From Oscillospiraceae bacterium (lineage in GTDB: Bacteria > Bacillota > Clostridia > Oscillospirales > Ruminococcaceae), in the NCBI GenBank assembly GCA_017394475.1, contig JAFPYQ010000064.1, positions 1 to 6,283 of the forward strand: a DNA stretch of 6,283 nucleotides. The letters are read 5' to 3'. Below the pieces are notes generated by a model. The model ran no database searches. It was not told the origin of the DNA and saw nothing but the letters and a program-made list of their open reading frames with translations. Below are positions 1 through 6,112 of this stretch, one piece after another. How positions within the stretch are numbered: the first letter of the stretch is position 1; each line of letters starts with the position of its first letter. The translations under genes and the position numbers were made by a program.

Positions 1-1398
1 ATCTTTAAGAAGGTCATAGAGGAAAACGGTATCGCCTTTGACAAAAGCATGATGAGCTATGGCGAGTTCTGGGCAGCTCCTACGAGAACTGCGGTCAACA
101 GGCTGATAGACAGCGGCAATATCCCCGAAGCCGTGATATGCGCCAATGATATAATGGCGCTCAATGCTGCTGATGTGTTGAAGCAGAGAGGGTACCGTGT
201 CCCCGAGGATGTCATTGTCACAGGCTTTGACGGCATAGATGACGTTTTCTATTCCGACCCCAGGATATCCACCGTGAACTGCAGCTCCGAGCCCCTGGCA
301 GAGGCTGTGGGTCAGCTCATCCTGTCTATGCAGAGGGGTAAGAGCGTAAGCAAAAGGCAGCTCATCACCCCTAAGCTCCAGCCTGCACATTCATGCGGCT
401 GCCCCGATACCGCACCGAAAAGGAACATATCGCTGCTCAATGATAAATTCTATCGCTATCAGGATGATATAAGAGTATTCCAGGACATCGAGATGAGGAT
501 GCAGATGTGCAGGAACACAAAAGAGCTGCATAATGAGATAAGATGTGCCATACTCCATGATATGTGCTGTATCACCGACAGCGATTGTTTCCGCAGTGAC
601 CGCAGCTATTTCAGCACGGAAAGCGAGAAGATGCTTTCCGGGGATCTGTGCGTGCTCTATGATTCCGAGGATGACAGCGGGGTACATCACCTTGAAAGGG
701 GAGGCATCATCCCGTCGCTGTACAAGCGCATCAATGAGGGCTATCCGCTGATATTCAACCTGATGTACTTCATGGATAAGCCCATGGGCTATATCTGCTA
801 TTTCTTCAAAAACTATGACCTGACGGACTACTCAAAGACTGCAAGCATCTCCGGAGCGCTGAGCATCGGCCTTGGCGGCTTTGTGAATATGCAGTATCAG
901 CAGTATCTTCTTGAAAAGATAGAGGATATGTACAAATACGATCCGCTCACAGGGCTGTACAACAGGCGAGGCTTTTCCGCAGCGCTGAAAAAGCTGCTGG
1001 GGAGCAGTGCAAACAGGGTCTTCACGGTCATCATGGCAGATCTTGACGGCCTGAAATCCATAAATGACGGATACGGCCATGAAAGCGGTGATACTGCCAT
1101 AGCGGCAGTGGCGGGCGCACTGAAAAGCTCCTGCCCCAAAGGCACGCTCTGCATGAGATACGGCGGGGATGAGATGATCGCCTTTATTCAGGGCACCTGC
1201 GATGTGAAAAAGATAACAGCCGACATAGACCGCTATCTTATGCACTTCAATATGGAGCATGAGGAGCTGTCAGACATTTCCGCGAGCTGCGGTGCATATA
1301 CTACTGCCATATCGGACATTTCCGCCATAGAGGATGCGATACGCATCGCCGATGAAGAGATGTATAAGGTAAAGAAGAAACACAGGAGAAAGAGATAG
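1..1398 (+). CDS. LacI-type ligand-binding sensor fused to GGDEF domain (putative diguanylate cyclase), 5' partial
   Basis: The reading frame is open from base 1, so the start lies upstream; 465 residues are visible. Residues about 1-120 resemble the C-terminal half of a LacI/PurR-type periplasmic-binding-like domain: CANDIMA (47-53), the VPEDVIVTGFDG stretch ending near 77, and DPRISTV. An SCGC motif at 131-134 follows, as often seen where this sensor is joined to an output domain in Clostridia. Residues about 140-300 match no family I recognise and may be a GAF-like or linker region. The GGDEF domain starts at DPLTGLYNRRG (314-324), with DLDGLKSIND (347-356), GHESGD and the signature GGDEM (388-392). 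The catalytic G-G-D-E is kept, with Met in place of Phe. No RxxD inhibitory site precedes the signature. The expected reaction is 2 GTP to cyclic-di-GMP, controlled by ligand binding. Whether an N-terminal DNA-binding domain exists cannot be seen. The family call is firm; enzymatic activity is inferred. Confidence 0.9.
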   Translation: MFKKVIEENGIAFDKSMMSYGEFWAAPTRTAVNRLIDSGNIPEAVICANDIMALNAADVLKQRGYRVPEDVIVTGFDGIDDVFYSDPRISTVNCSSEPLAEAVGQLILSMQRGKSVSKRQLITPKLQPAHSCGCPDTAPKRNISLLNDKFYRYQDDIRVFQDIEMRMQMCRNTKELHNEIRCAILHDMCCITDSDCFRSDRSYFSTESEKMLSGDLCVLYDSEDDSGVHHLERGGIIPSLYKRINEGYPLIFNLMYFMDKPMGYICYFFKNYDLTDYSKTASISGALSIGLGGFVNMQYQQYLLEKIEDMYKYDPLTGLYNRRGFSAALKKLLGSSANRVFTVIMADLDGLKSINDGYGHESGDTAIAAVAGALKSSCPKGTLCMRYGGDEMIAFIQGTCDVKKITADIDRYLMHFNMEHEELSDISASCGAYTTAISDISAIEDAIRIADEEMYKVKKKHRRKR

Positions 1399-1418
1399 AC
1401 CATCACTTTTCAATAAAA

Positions 1419-1448
1419 AACGACCTCTGCCGCATAGCAGGGGTCGTT
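1419..1448. terminator. Intrinsic terminator between convergent genes, probably bidirectional
   Basis: AACGACCTCTGC (1419-1430) pairs with GCAGGGGTCGTT (1437-1448) around the loop CGCATA, giving a 12-bp stem with one G-U pair. On the minus strand the stem is followed by a T run (complement of the A run at 1415-1420), and it starts 4 nt after the stop codon of the yesL-like gene, so it is a good terminator for that operon. On the plus strand the tail is TTAGTTTTAC, a weaker T tract, 20 nt after the GGDEF gene stop. It probably serves both genes. Confidence 0.88.
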
Positions 1449-1452
1449 AGTT

Positions 1453-2331
1453 TTACTTTATGACTTTTGTGCCCTTTTTCTTATTATGTGTCGCCTTTTT
1501 GCCCTCTATTGGTGCTTCTTCTCCGCCCTTGTCGATAAATACTGCATCCTCGGGATCAAGGGGCTTGAGGAAATCATATTCGGGATTGTCCTGCCCGCGC
1601 TCCTTGTAGTAAGGGTCTATGACACGCTTCTGTATCAGCGGGTAGCAGTTGAACATTATCAGGAATCCGAACAGTCCCAGCAGTATGCAGGGGAACAACA
1701 GGAATATCAGCGGATTTGAAAGGAAGTACATTATGATGACGACTGCCGTGGAAAGGAGTATTATCACAAGGGTGATTATGCTCGTCTTGAGCTCAAGGCA
1801 GGTGAGATAGAATGAGTTCTTTATGATATCCTTGAATCCCAGTGTAGTGGATACGATCATGGGATAGATGTAGAAATTCATCATCGCCACAGTCAGGGCA
1901 AAGCCCACGGAGACCACACAAAGCACAGTATAGAACGTTCCGCTGCCTCCTGCTTCACGCTGTGCATCAGCCATTGCAGGGTAAACATTGAGGGATGCGA
2001 ACAGGCTCAGGATGAATACGATATCTATGAGTCCCATGGGTACGGACTTTTTCCAGTTTTCGGTAAAGCCCTTGAAAAAGTCATGCAGGATAAAGGTGTC
2101 CTTGTCGAGGACATAGCTGCGCAGTACCTTTGTCATTCCCGCTATGGCGGGGCCTATCGTCACCACGGGCAGACAGAAGAGGCTGGTGAGCAGCGACAGC
2201 TTTACCATTTTCCAGAATCGCTCCAGATACATATCCCAGAAGCGGAAAAAGGGTTTCTTCCTGGGTGCATTCTTTGCTACGCCCGAACCTGCGCTGGTGT
2301 AGTCCTTGCCAAGAAAAGGAAACAATGCCAT
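1453..2331 (-). CDS. YesL-like DUF624 family membrane protein
   Basis: The 292-residue protein carries the hallmark of the DUF624/YesL family near its N-terminus: an aromatic FFRFWDMYLERFWKM stretch (28-42), then a first membrane segment with CLPVVTIGPA (53-62). Further hydrophobic segments lie at about 99-119, 134-157, 185-204 and 206-230, giving roughly five membrane spans. A charged, lysine-rich tail (about 235-292) probably faces the cytoplasm. The family is common in Firmicutes, often beside carbohydrate uptake or polysaccharide-utilisation genes, but its biochemical role is not established, so none is assigned. The ATG lies 14 nt after the proC stop, with a weak AGTGAG ribosome-binding sequence between them, which indicates translation from the same mRNA. 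It is the last gene of the folT-proC-yesL unit and stops just before the 1419-1448 terminator. The long polar tail is the least typical part. Confidence 0.87.
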   Translation of the reverse strand: MALFPFLGKDYTSAGSGVAKNAPRKKPFFRFWDMYLERFWKMVKLSLLTSLFCLPVVTIGPAIAGMTKVLRSYVLDKDTFILHDFFKGFTENWKKSVPMGLIDIVFILSLFASLNVYPAMADAQREAGGSGTFYTVLCVVSVGFALTVAMMNFYIYPMIVSTTLGFKDIIKNSFYLTCLELKTSIITLVIILLSTAVVIIMYFLSNPLIFLLFPCILLGLFGFLIMFNCYPLIQKRVIDPYYKERGQDNPEYDFLKPLDPEDAVFIDKGGEEAPIEGKKATHNKKKGTKVIK

Positions 2332-2345
2332 TCTATCAACTCACT

Positions 2346-3140
2346 TTACTTGCTGAGCTCGTAAGCCCTTTTTGTGCATCTGCCGCAGCAGTCCTTTGTT
2401 ATCCCCACAAGGTCGCCCTCATAGAGAGCATCGAGACCTGCAAGGGTGGTGCCTCCGGGAGAGGATACCATTTTTATCAGCTCATCCACTGTCTTGCCGG
2501 ACTTTGTGAGCATTGCCGCACTGCCTATGAGGGACTGTGCGAACAGGTTCAGTGCCTTGCCGCTGTCTATGCCGTTTTCCGCTGCATATTCAACGAATGC
2601 CTTTGCATAAAGGTAGATGAATGCGGGAGATGAGCCGTTTATGGCGATTATCTCCTTCATCTTGTCAAGAGATATCTCCTCTGTTATGCCGCCTGTGCGG
2701 AAGATATCGCACACTGCGGAAAAATCATCCTGTGAGGTGTATGTTCCCCTTGCTAGGGCAGTAGCACCTTCACCCAGAAGGAAGGGTGTGTTTGGCATTA
2801 CTATGACACAGGGGACATTCACGCCGAGAGTGCTTATAAGATAGTCCTCTGTTATGCCCGCTGCGATGGAAACAAGCACGTTGTTCTCCGTTACATATCC
2901 CTTCATGGAGGGGAGCACGGCATCAAAGGTCTGGGGCTTGATGGCAAGGAAAATGAACTTGCATTCCTGCGCCAGCCTCTGAGCGCTCTCACATGGAACA
3001 ACGCCTGTTTTTGCAAGTGCCTCCACCTTTGCGGAGTCACTGTCAACGATATGTATCTCGGCATCCATACCGCTGCGCCGGATACCTCCGATGATAGCGC
3101 CGCCCATATTTCCGCCGCCTATGAAACCTATCTTGAGCAT
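2346..3140 (-). CDS. proC: Pyrroline-5-carboxylate reductase
   Basis: This cytosolic enzyme performs the last step of proline synthesis, reducing 1-pyrroline-5-carboxylate to L-proline with NAD(P)H. The 264-residue length is normal. The N-terminal Rossmann fold is clear from GFIGGGNMG (5-13), an acidic residue near the end of strand 2 (IVDSD, 31-35), AIKPQ (66-70) and VMPNTP (114-119). The C-terminal helical dimerisation domain carries NGSSPAF (168-174) and the family signature SSPGGTTLAGL (226-236). No key motif is missing. The ATG at 3140 is preceded by AAGGTGA, which overlaps the folT stop codon; the gap is only 9 nt, so folT and proC are co-transcribed and probably translationally coupled. 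Its position downstream of a THF riboswitch suggests that proline synthesis could respond to folate status in this organism; this is an inference. Confidence 0.96.
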   Translation of the reverse strand: MLKIGFIGGGNMGGAIIGGIRRSGMDAEIHIVDSDSAKVEALAKTGVVPCESAQRLAQECKFIFLAIKPQTFDAVLPSMKGYVTENNVLVSIAAGITEDYLISTLGVNVPCVIVMPNTPFLLGEGATALARGTYTSQDDFSAVCDIFRTGGITEEISLDKMKEIIAINGSSPAFIYLYAKAFVEYAAENGIDSGKALNLFAQSLIGSAAMLTKSGKTVDELIKMVSSPGGTTLAGLDALYEGDLVGITKDCCGRCTKRAYELSK

Positions 3141-3149
3141 ATTTTCACC

Positions 3150-3842
3150 TTATTCAGAAATATTATCGGTATCTTTTACTGCTATGGCATTTGCAGCCGT
3201 CGCCTTCGGTGCGCTGCGGAACACGGTCTTTGAATACAATGTGAGCACAAGTGGGAGTATGATAAGCATGAGGGGCATATCGGCCGCAAGCTCTGCAAGG
3301 TTTTTGAGCAGTCTGCCGGAGATTATCACCGACAGTGATTTCTGCGGGATGAACCCGTAGTGCATATTTGCAGTGGTGTTCATTATCATGTTGATGATGA
3401 GCACATCAAAGAGCCTTGCGCCTATTATCCTCAGTGCTATCTCCGTCAGGCTGAGGCCGAAGAACTTTGCCTTTTCTTCATCGGAATACATGTGTCCCCA
3501 TCTGCGGTACAGGATAAGACCGTACATCATTCCCTGAAATGCGCCGATGAGAGTGTACAGCGGCAGGAAAGCACCGTCGGGGTGCACCATGAAGCCCAGC
3601 ACATCGCATATAGCACCGGAAAGACAGCCTACCACAGGACCAAACAGCATACCGATGCAGGAAAGGGGGATGAATGCAAAATTTATCTTCCCGAAGGGTG
3701 TGGTGATGGTCAGTGCCTCTATCGCCATGGAAAGGGCGATGAGCATTGCTGTGAGGCAAAGATTGAGCAGCGCTGTGCGTGCCTTTTTGCCCCCGGTGAG
3801 TTCCTTTGAAGAAAGTACGAATAAATCAAAAAATCCTTTCAT
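3150..3842 (-). CDS. folT: Folate-family ECF transporter S component (FolT)
   Basis: This 230-residue membrane protein is the likely substrate-binding subunit of an energy-coupling-factor transporter for folate. It would work with a shared EcfA-A'-T module, which is not in this window. Hydrophobic segments lie at about 22-42, 52-82 (two spans), 93-112, 136-153 and 182-203. Recognisable family features are FAFIPLSCIGMLFGPVVG (55-72), followed by a GAICDVLGF stretch and a GAFLPLYTLIGAFQG region, and the late RLLKNL motif (177-182), similar to the RIIKN seen in FolT-type S components. The first 20 residues and the last 25 are polar. The start is set by a strong AAGGAGGA (3856-3849) 6 nt before the ATG. 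The THF riboswitch directly upstream independently supports folate as substrate. A different vitamin S component is possible from protein sequence alone but unlikely in this context. Confidence 0.88.
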   Translation of the reverse strand: MKGFFDLFVLSSKELTGGKKARTALLNLCLTAMLIALSMAIEALTITTPFGKINFAFIPLSCIGMLFGPVVGCLSGAICDVLGFMVHPDGAFLPLYTLIGAFQGMMYGLILYRRWGHMYSDEEKAKFFGLSLTEIALRIIGARLFDVLIINMIMNTTANMHYGFIPQKSLSVIISGRLLKNLAELAADMPLMLIILPLVLTLYSKTVFRSAPKATAANAIAVKDTDNISE

Positions 3843-3848
3843 TGTTAG

Positions 3849-3911
3849 TCCTCCTTATACTGTCTCGTGCATTATAAAGAGAATGAAAGGATAACATTCT
3901 TGTTATAATGC
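3849..3911 (-). promoter_or_regulatory. Expression platform and ribosome binding site of folT
   Basis: Between the riboswitch and folT, read on the minus strand, GCATTATAA (3911-3903) is perfectly complementary to TTATAATGC (3877-3869). A competing hairpin pairs ATAACA (3906-3901) with TGTTAT (3896-3891) around an AGAA tetraloop; the two cannot coexist. TCCTT (3891-3887) can pair with AAGGA of the Shine-Dalgarno AAGGAGGA (3856-3849). No stem is followed by a T run, so control of translation initiation is more likely than termination. Pairings are read from the sequence; the mechanism is inferred. Confidence 0.6.
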
Positions 3912-4017
3912 ATTAAGCGGGATGCGACAGATGTACCGCTGCCATAAGAGGCATTCGTCCGTGACACAACTCCCCGTTGTCACGGCACTGTACGCACATC
4001 TGTCTACTCTGTAATGC
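3910..4017 (-). promoter_or_regulatory. Tetrahydrofolate (THF) riboswitch upstream of folT
   Basis: The minus strand matches the THF riboswitch class known upstream of folT and folE in Firmicutes. From 5' to 3' it shows AGAGTAGA (4010-4003); a P2 stem CAGATGT (4002-3996) pairing with ACATCTG (3933-3927); a P3 stem CCGTGACA/TGTCACGG with the class-specific loop GGGGAGTTG; ACGAA (3958-3954); a small TGCC/GGCA hairpin; AGCGG; and GCATCCCGCTT (3925-3915). The loop GGGA can pair with TCCC of the 3' segment, which reproduces the conserved pseudoknot. P1 is closed by GCATTA (4017-4012) with TAATGC (3915-3910) plus AG/CT. Reduced folates binding here are expected to lower folT expression. Assignment is by recalled consensus, not by a covariance-model search. 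Confidence 0.93.
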
Positions 4018-4036
4018 GTGGTATCCCTGCGGTCTT

Positions 4037-4063
4037 ATTAAACTGCAGAGAAACGTTCATCAA
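4037..4063 (-). promoter_or_regulatory. Possible weak promoter for the riboswitch-folT operon
   Basis: On the minus strand, TTGATG (4063-4058) and TTTAAT (4042-4037) resemble -35 and -10 boxes, but the 15-bp spacer is short. A start near 4030 would place the riboswitch at the very 5' end of the RNA. The -35 overlaps the tandem TGA TGA stop of pfkA. The alternative is read-through from pfkA, because no clear T-tailed terminator separates the two. Confidence 0.3.
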
Positions 4064-5034
4064 TATGCGAGCTCGTCGCACATTCTCAGAAGTTCGGTAT
4101 CGAAGGGCTTCTTCATGGTAAGAGCTTCCTGGATATCAACATCTATGATCTTACCGTGCTTGAGTCCTACTACCCTGTTTGTCTGGCCGTCGCACAGAAG
4201 CTCTACTGCGCGGTAGCCCATCTGGCTCGCTGCCACTCTGTCGCGTACAGTGGGGCTGCCGCCTCTCTGTACATGGCCTAAGACTGTGAGCCTTGTGTCA
4301 ATGCCTGTGAGCTTCTTGATGTCCTCGGTGATCTTCTCGGAACTGTCAACGCCCTCGGCAACTACTACGATGAAGTGCTCCTTCTGGGTCTCGTGAGCCT
4401 TGCGTATCTTTTCGGCGATGTAATTGATATCATAGGGTGTCTCGGGTGTGCAGCATGCGATAGCGCCGGAAGCCATTGCAACATTGACAGCTATCCAGCC
4501 TGCGTGCCTGCCCATTACCTCTACAACGCTGCAGCGATCGTGAGACTGCGATGTGTCACGCAGCTTGTCGATCATTTCGAGAGCTGTGTTCATGGCAGTA
4601 TCATAGCCGATGGTGTAGTTGGTGCACTGGATATCATTGTCGATAGTGCCGGGGATGCCGATGCACTTGATGCCGCCGATCCTTGAAAGGTCTGCCGCAC
4701 CTCTGAATGAACCGTCTCCGCCGATGACTACGAGGCCTTCGATGCCAAGTTCATGGCACTTGTCAGCTGCCTTCTGTACATATTCGGGCTGCATGAATTC
4801 CTTGCAGCGGGCAGTATAAAGGATAGTTCCGCCCCTCTGGATTATATCCGAAACATTTCTGGGCTTGAGCTCCTTACATTCACCGTTGAGAAGACCGTTG
4901 TAACCCCTCTGGATACCTATCACACGAAATCCCTTGCGTATAGCAGCTCTTGTCACCGCTCTGACCGCAGCGTTCATGCCGGGAGCATCGCCGCCGCTGG
5001 TGAGCACTCCTATTGCCTTAGCCTGTTCACCCAT
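4060..5034 (-). CDS. pfkA: ATP-dependent 6-phosphofructokinase
   Basis: This cytosolic glycolytic enzyme phosphorylates fructose 6-phosphate to fructose 1,6-bisphosphate. The 324-residue length is typical of the bacterial homotetrameric type. Visible motifs are the ATP-binding GVLTSGGDAPGMNA (9-22), GGDGS (105-109), the catalytic loop PGTIDND (128-134, with D132 equivalent to E. coli Asp127), MGRHAGW (174-180) and the sugar-phosphate-binding GHVQRGGSPT (253-262). Glycine before Ser in GGDGS and glycine in PGT are the residues typical of ATP-using enzymes; pyrophosphate-using relatives carry Asp and Lys there. The ATG is supported by GGAGGA (5048-5043), 8 nt upstream. The gene ends in tandem stops (TGA TGA). 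It has its own sigma-A-like promoter at 5193-5166 and a leader of about 125 nt. No pyruvate kinase gene follows, unlike in many Firmicutes, where pfkA and pyk are adjacent. Confidence 0.97.
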   Translation of the reverse strand: MGEQAKAIGVLTSGGDAPGMNAAVRAVTRAAIRKGFRVIGIQRGYNGLLNGECKELKPRNVSDIIQRGGTILYTARCKEFMQPEYVQKAADKCHELGIEGLVVIGGDGSFRGAADLSRIGGIKCIGIPGTIDNDIQCTNYTIGYDTAMNTALEMIDKLRDTSQSHDRCSVVEVMGRHAGWIAVNVAMASGAIACCTPETPYDINYIAEKIRKAHETQKEHFIVVVAEGVDSSEKITEDIKKLTGIDTRLTVLGHVQRGGSPTVRDRVAASQMGYRAVELLCDGQTNRVVGLKHGKIIDVDIQEALTMKKPFDTELLRMCDELAY

Positions 5035-5160
5035 CTGATTTGTCCTCCGTTCGCCGCCGCTTGATGACCGCGGCCTTGCATACTTTACTTTTTCCTTTCA
5101 ATCAACGATACCTGCCCTCAGGTCATCGCCATATCAACAACGATACACATAATCGTCCAA
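5035..5160 (-). promoter_or_regulatory. Untranslated leader of pfkA with possible RNA structure
   Basis: If transcription starts about 6-8 nt after the -10 box at 5171-5166, pfkA has a leader of about 125 nt. In it GATGACC (5127-5121) is perfectly complementary to GGTCATC (5069-5063), and GCCGC / GCGGC around the latter segment form a competing local stem just before the ribosome binding site. A short ACCT/AGGT hairpin also lies near 5123-5110. I recognise no known riboswitch class here. Confidence 0.4.
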
Positions 5161-5165
5161 AAATT

Positions 5166-5193
5166 ATTTTACCACAAATATAAAATTTGTCAA
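5166..5193 (-). promoter_or_regulatory. Sigma-A-type promoter of pfkA
   Basis: On the minus strand a perfect -35 TTGACA (5193-5188) is followed after 16 bp by TAAAAT (5171-5166), with an extended -10 TGG directly before it. AT-rich DNA upstream could act as an UP element. The predicted start is near 5159. Confidence 0.82.
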
Positions 5194-5308
5194 GTTAAAT
5201 TTGTGTAAATTATCCGAAAATCGTATACTCTGTTTGGGCAAAATTTTGTCTTGTAAAAGATGGTATTTGTGTACAATGCACAATATTTTTCGTTTTTTTT
5301 ATAAAATG

Positions 5309-5351
5309 TGGAAATCATTGCGATTTTGTGGTAAAATAACTGTGGTATGAT
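5309..5351 (+). promoter_or_regulatory. Promoter region of the metallophosphoesterase-asnB unit
   Basis: TAAAAT (5332-5337) with extended TGG and a weak -35-like TGGAAA (5309-5314, 17-bp spacer) forms a plausible promoter. A second extended -10, TGG-TATGAT (5343-5351), lies 8 nt downstream of the first and lacks a good -35. Either would give a start at about 5344-5358, hence a short leader to the ATG at 5383. The 15 nt at 5325-5339 are identical to the -10 region of the divergent pfkA promoter. Confidence 0.6.
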
Positions 5352-5372
5352 CCATACTCAACATTTGAAAGC

Positions 5373-5378
5373 AGGTGA
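5373..5378 (+). promoter_or_regulatory. Ribosome binding site that fixes the phosphoesterase start
   Basis: AGGTGA lies 4 nt before the ATG at 5383. The alternative in-frame ATG at 5347 has no ribosome binding site and overlaps the promoter -10 region, so 5383 is the start. Confidence 0.8.
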
Positions 5379-5382
5379 TACG

Positions 5383-6078
5383 ATGATCTTTATTACAGGT
5401 GATACCCACGGCGACTATAACGACTTCTGCAGCAGGATGGACAAAGCCCGCCCCGCTCCCGGAGATACTGTGATAGTAGCGGGAGATTTCGGATTTGTCT
5501 GGTGGACAAAGAACCAGAAGGAAAACCTTGAAAAGCTCAAAGAGCTGCCCTGTACCATAGCCTTTGCGGACGGCAATCACGAGGATTTCGGGATGCTGTA
5601 TTCCTACCCCGAGGAGGAGTGGAACGGCGGACGGATACATCGTATCGCTCCTAATATAGTCCACCTGATGAGAGGGCAGCAGTTCGTCATAGAAGGCATG
5701 TCATTCTTTGTCATGGGCGGTGCTTATTCCATCGATAAGGCATTCCGCACCGAGGACTATACCTGGTGGAAGGAAGAGCTCCCCACGGACGAAGAATACA
5801 AGACTGCCGCGGCGACCCTTGAAAAATGCGGGTATAAAACGGACTACATTATCACCCACACCATTCCCGAGGCGGTGTTTTACCGTATACCCATGACCCC
5901 GGAACAGGATGAGAAGGAACTTTCGGGCTTTCTTGAATGGGTGCGGGAAAAGACAGAATACAGGCAATGGTTCGCGGGGCACATCCACATTGACGAAAAA
6001 TATGATGATCTGAAAGTCAGGATACTTTATCATGATGTGGTCACCCTTCCCGTGACCGACTATGCCGAAGTCTTCTGA
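5383..6078 (+). CDS. Calcineurin-like metallophosphoesterase, substrate unknown
   Basis: The 231-residue soluble protein shows the complete metal-binding set of the calcineurin-like phosphoesterase fold: GDTHGD (6-11, with D7 and H9), AGDFG (33-37, D35), DGNHED (63-68, N65 and H66), an ITH motif (157-159, H159) and GHIHID (199-204, H200 and H202). These residues normally bind two divalent metals and hydrolyse a phosphomonoester or diester. No signal peptide or membrane segment is seen, so it should act in the cytoplasm. A tryptophan-rich stretch (VWWT at 39-42, YTWWKEE at 126-132) is conspicuous and could shape substrate binding. The start at 5383 gives a protein beginning directly with strand 1 (MIFITGDTHGD); the upstream ATG would add 12 residues. 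It is transcribed divergently from pfkA and lies 34 nt before asnB. The true substrate cannot be told from sequence. Confidence 0.92.
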   Translation: MIFITGDTHGDYNDFCSRMDKARPAPGDTVIVAGDFGFVWWTKNQKENLEKLKELPCTIAFADGNHEDFGMLYSYPEEEWNGGRIHRIAPNIVHLMRGQQFVIEGMSFFVMGGAYSIDKAFRTEDYTWWKEELPTDEEYKTAAATLEKCGYKTDYIITHTIPEAVFYRIPMTPEQDEKELSGFLEWVREKTEYRQWFAGHIHIDEKYDDLKVRILYHDVVTLPVTDYAEVF

Positions 6079-6112
6079 TGACCGACCAAATGCAGATAAA
6101 GGACAGATAGAT

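Noticed and set aside
391..1260. Minus-strand open frames opposite the sensor/GGDEF gene.
   Set aside because: Their composition is that of antisense reading of a real gene; no recognisable motif or ribosome binding site.
3360..3894. Open frames on the plus strand opposite folT (149 and 115 codons).
   Set aside because: They are antisense to a well-supported gene, lack family similarity and cross the riboswitch side without a ribosome binding site.
4020..4053. Hairpin TCTCTGC/GCAGGGA after the pfkA stop as a terminator.
   Set aside because: The loop is long and no T run follows on the minus strand; it may only reflect chance pairing.
5267..5300. Terminator-like element on the plus strand: TTGTGT/GCACAA stem followed by a T-rich run.
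   Set aside because: The stem is only 6 bp with a G-U pair and mostly A-T, no gene lies upstream on that strand, and the segment sits in AT-rich promoter DNA.
5347..5382. Upstream ATG extension of the phosphoesterase.
   Set aside because: The ATG lies inside a -10-like element, has no Shine-Dalgarno, and the protein fold begins at the later ATG, which has AGGTGA before it.
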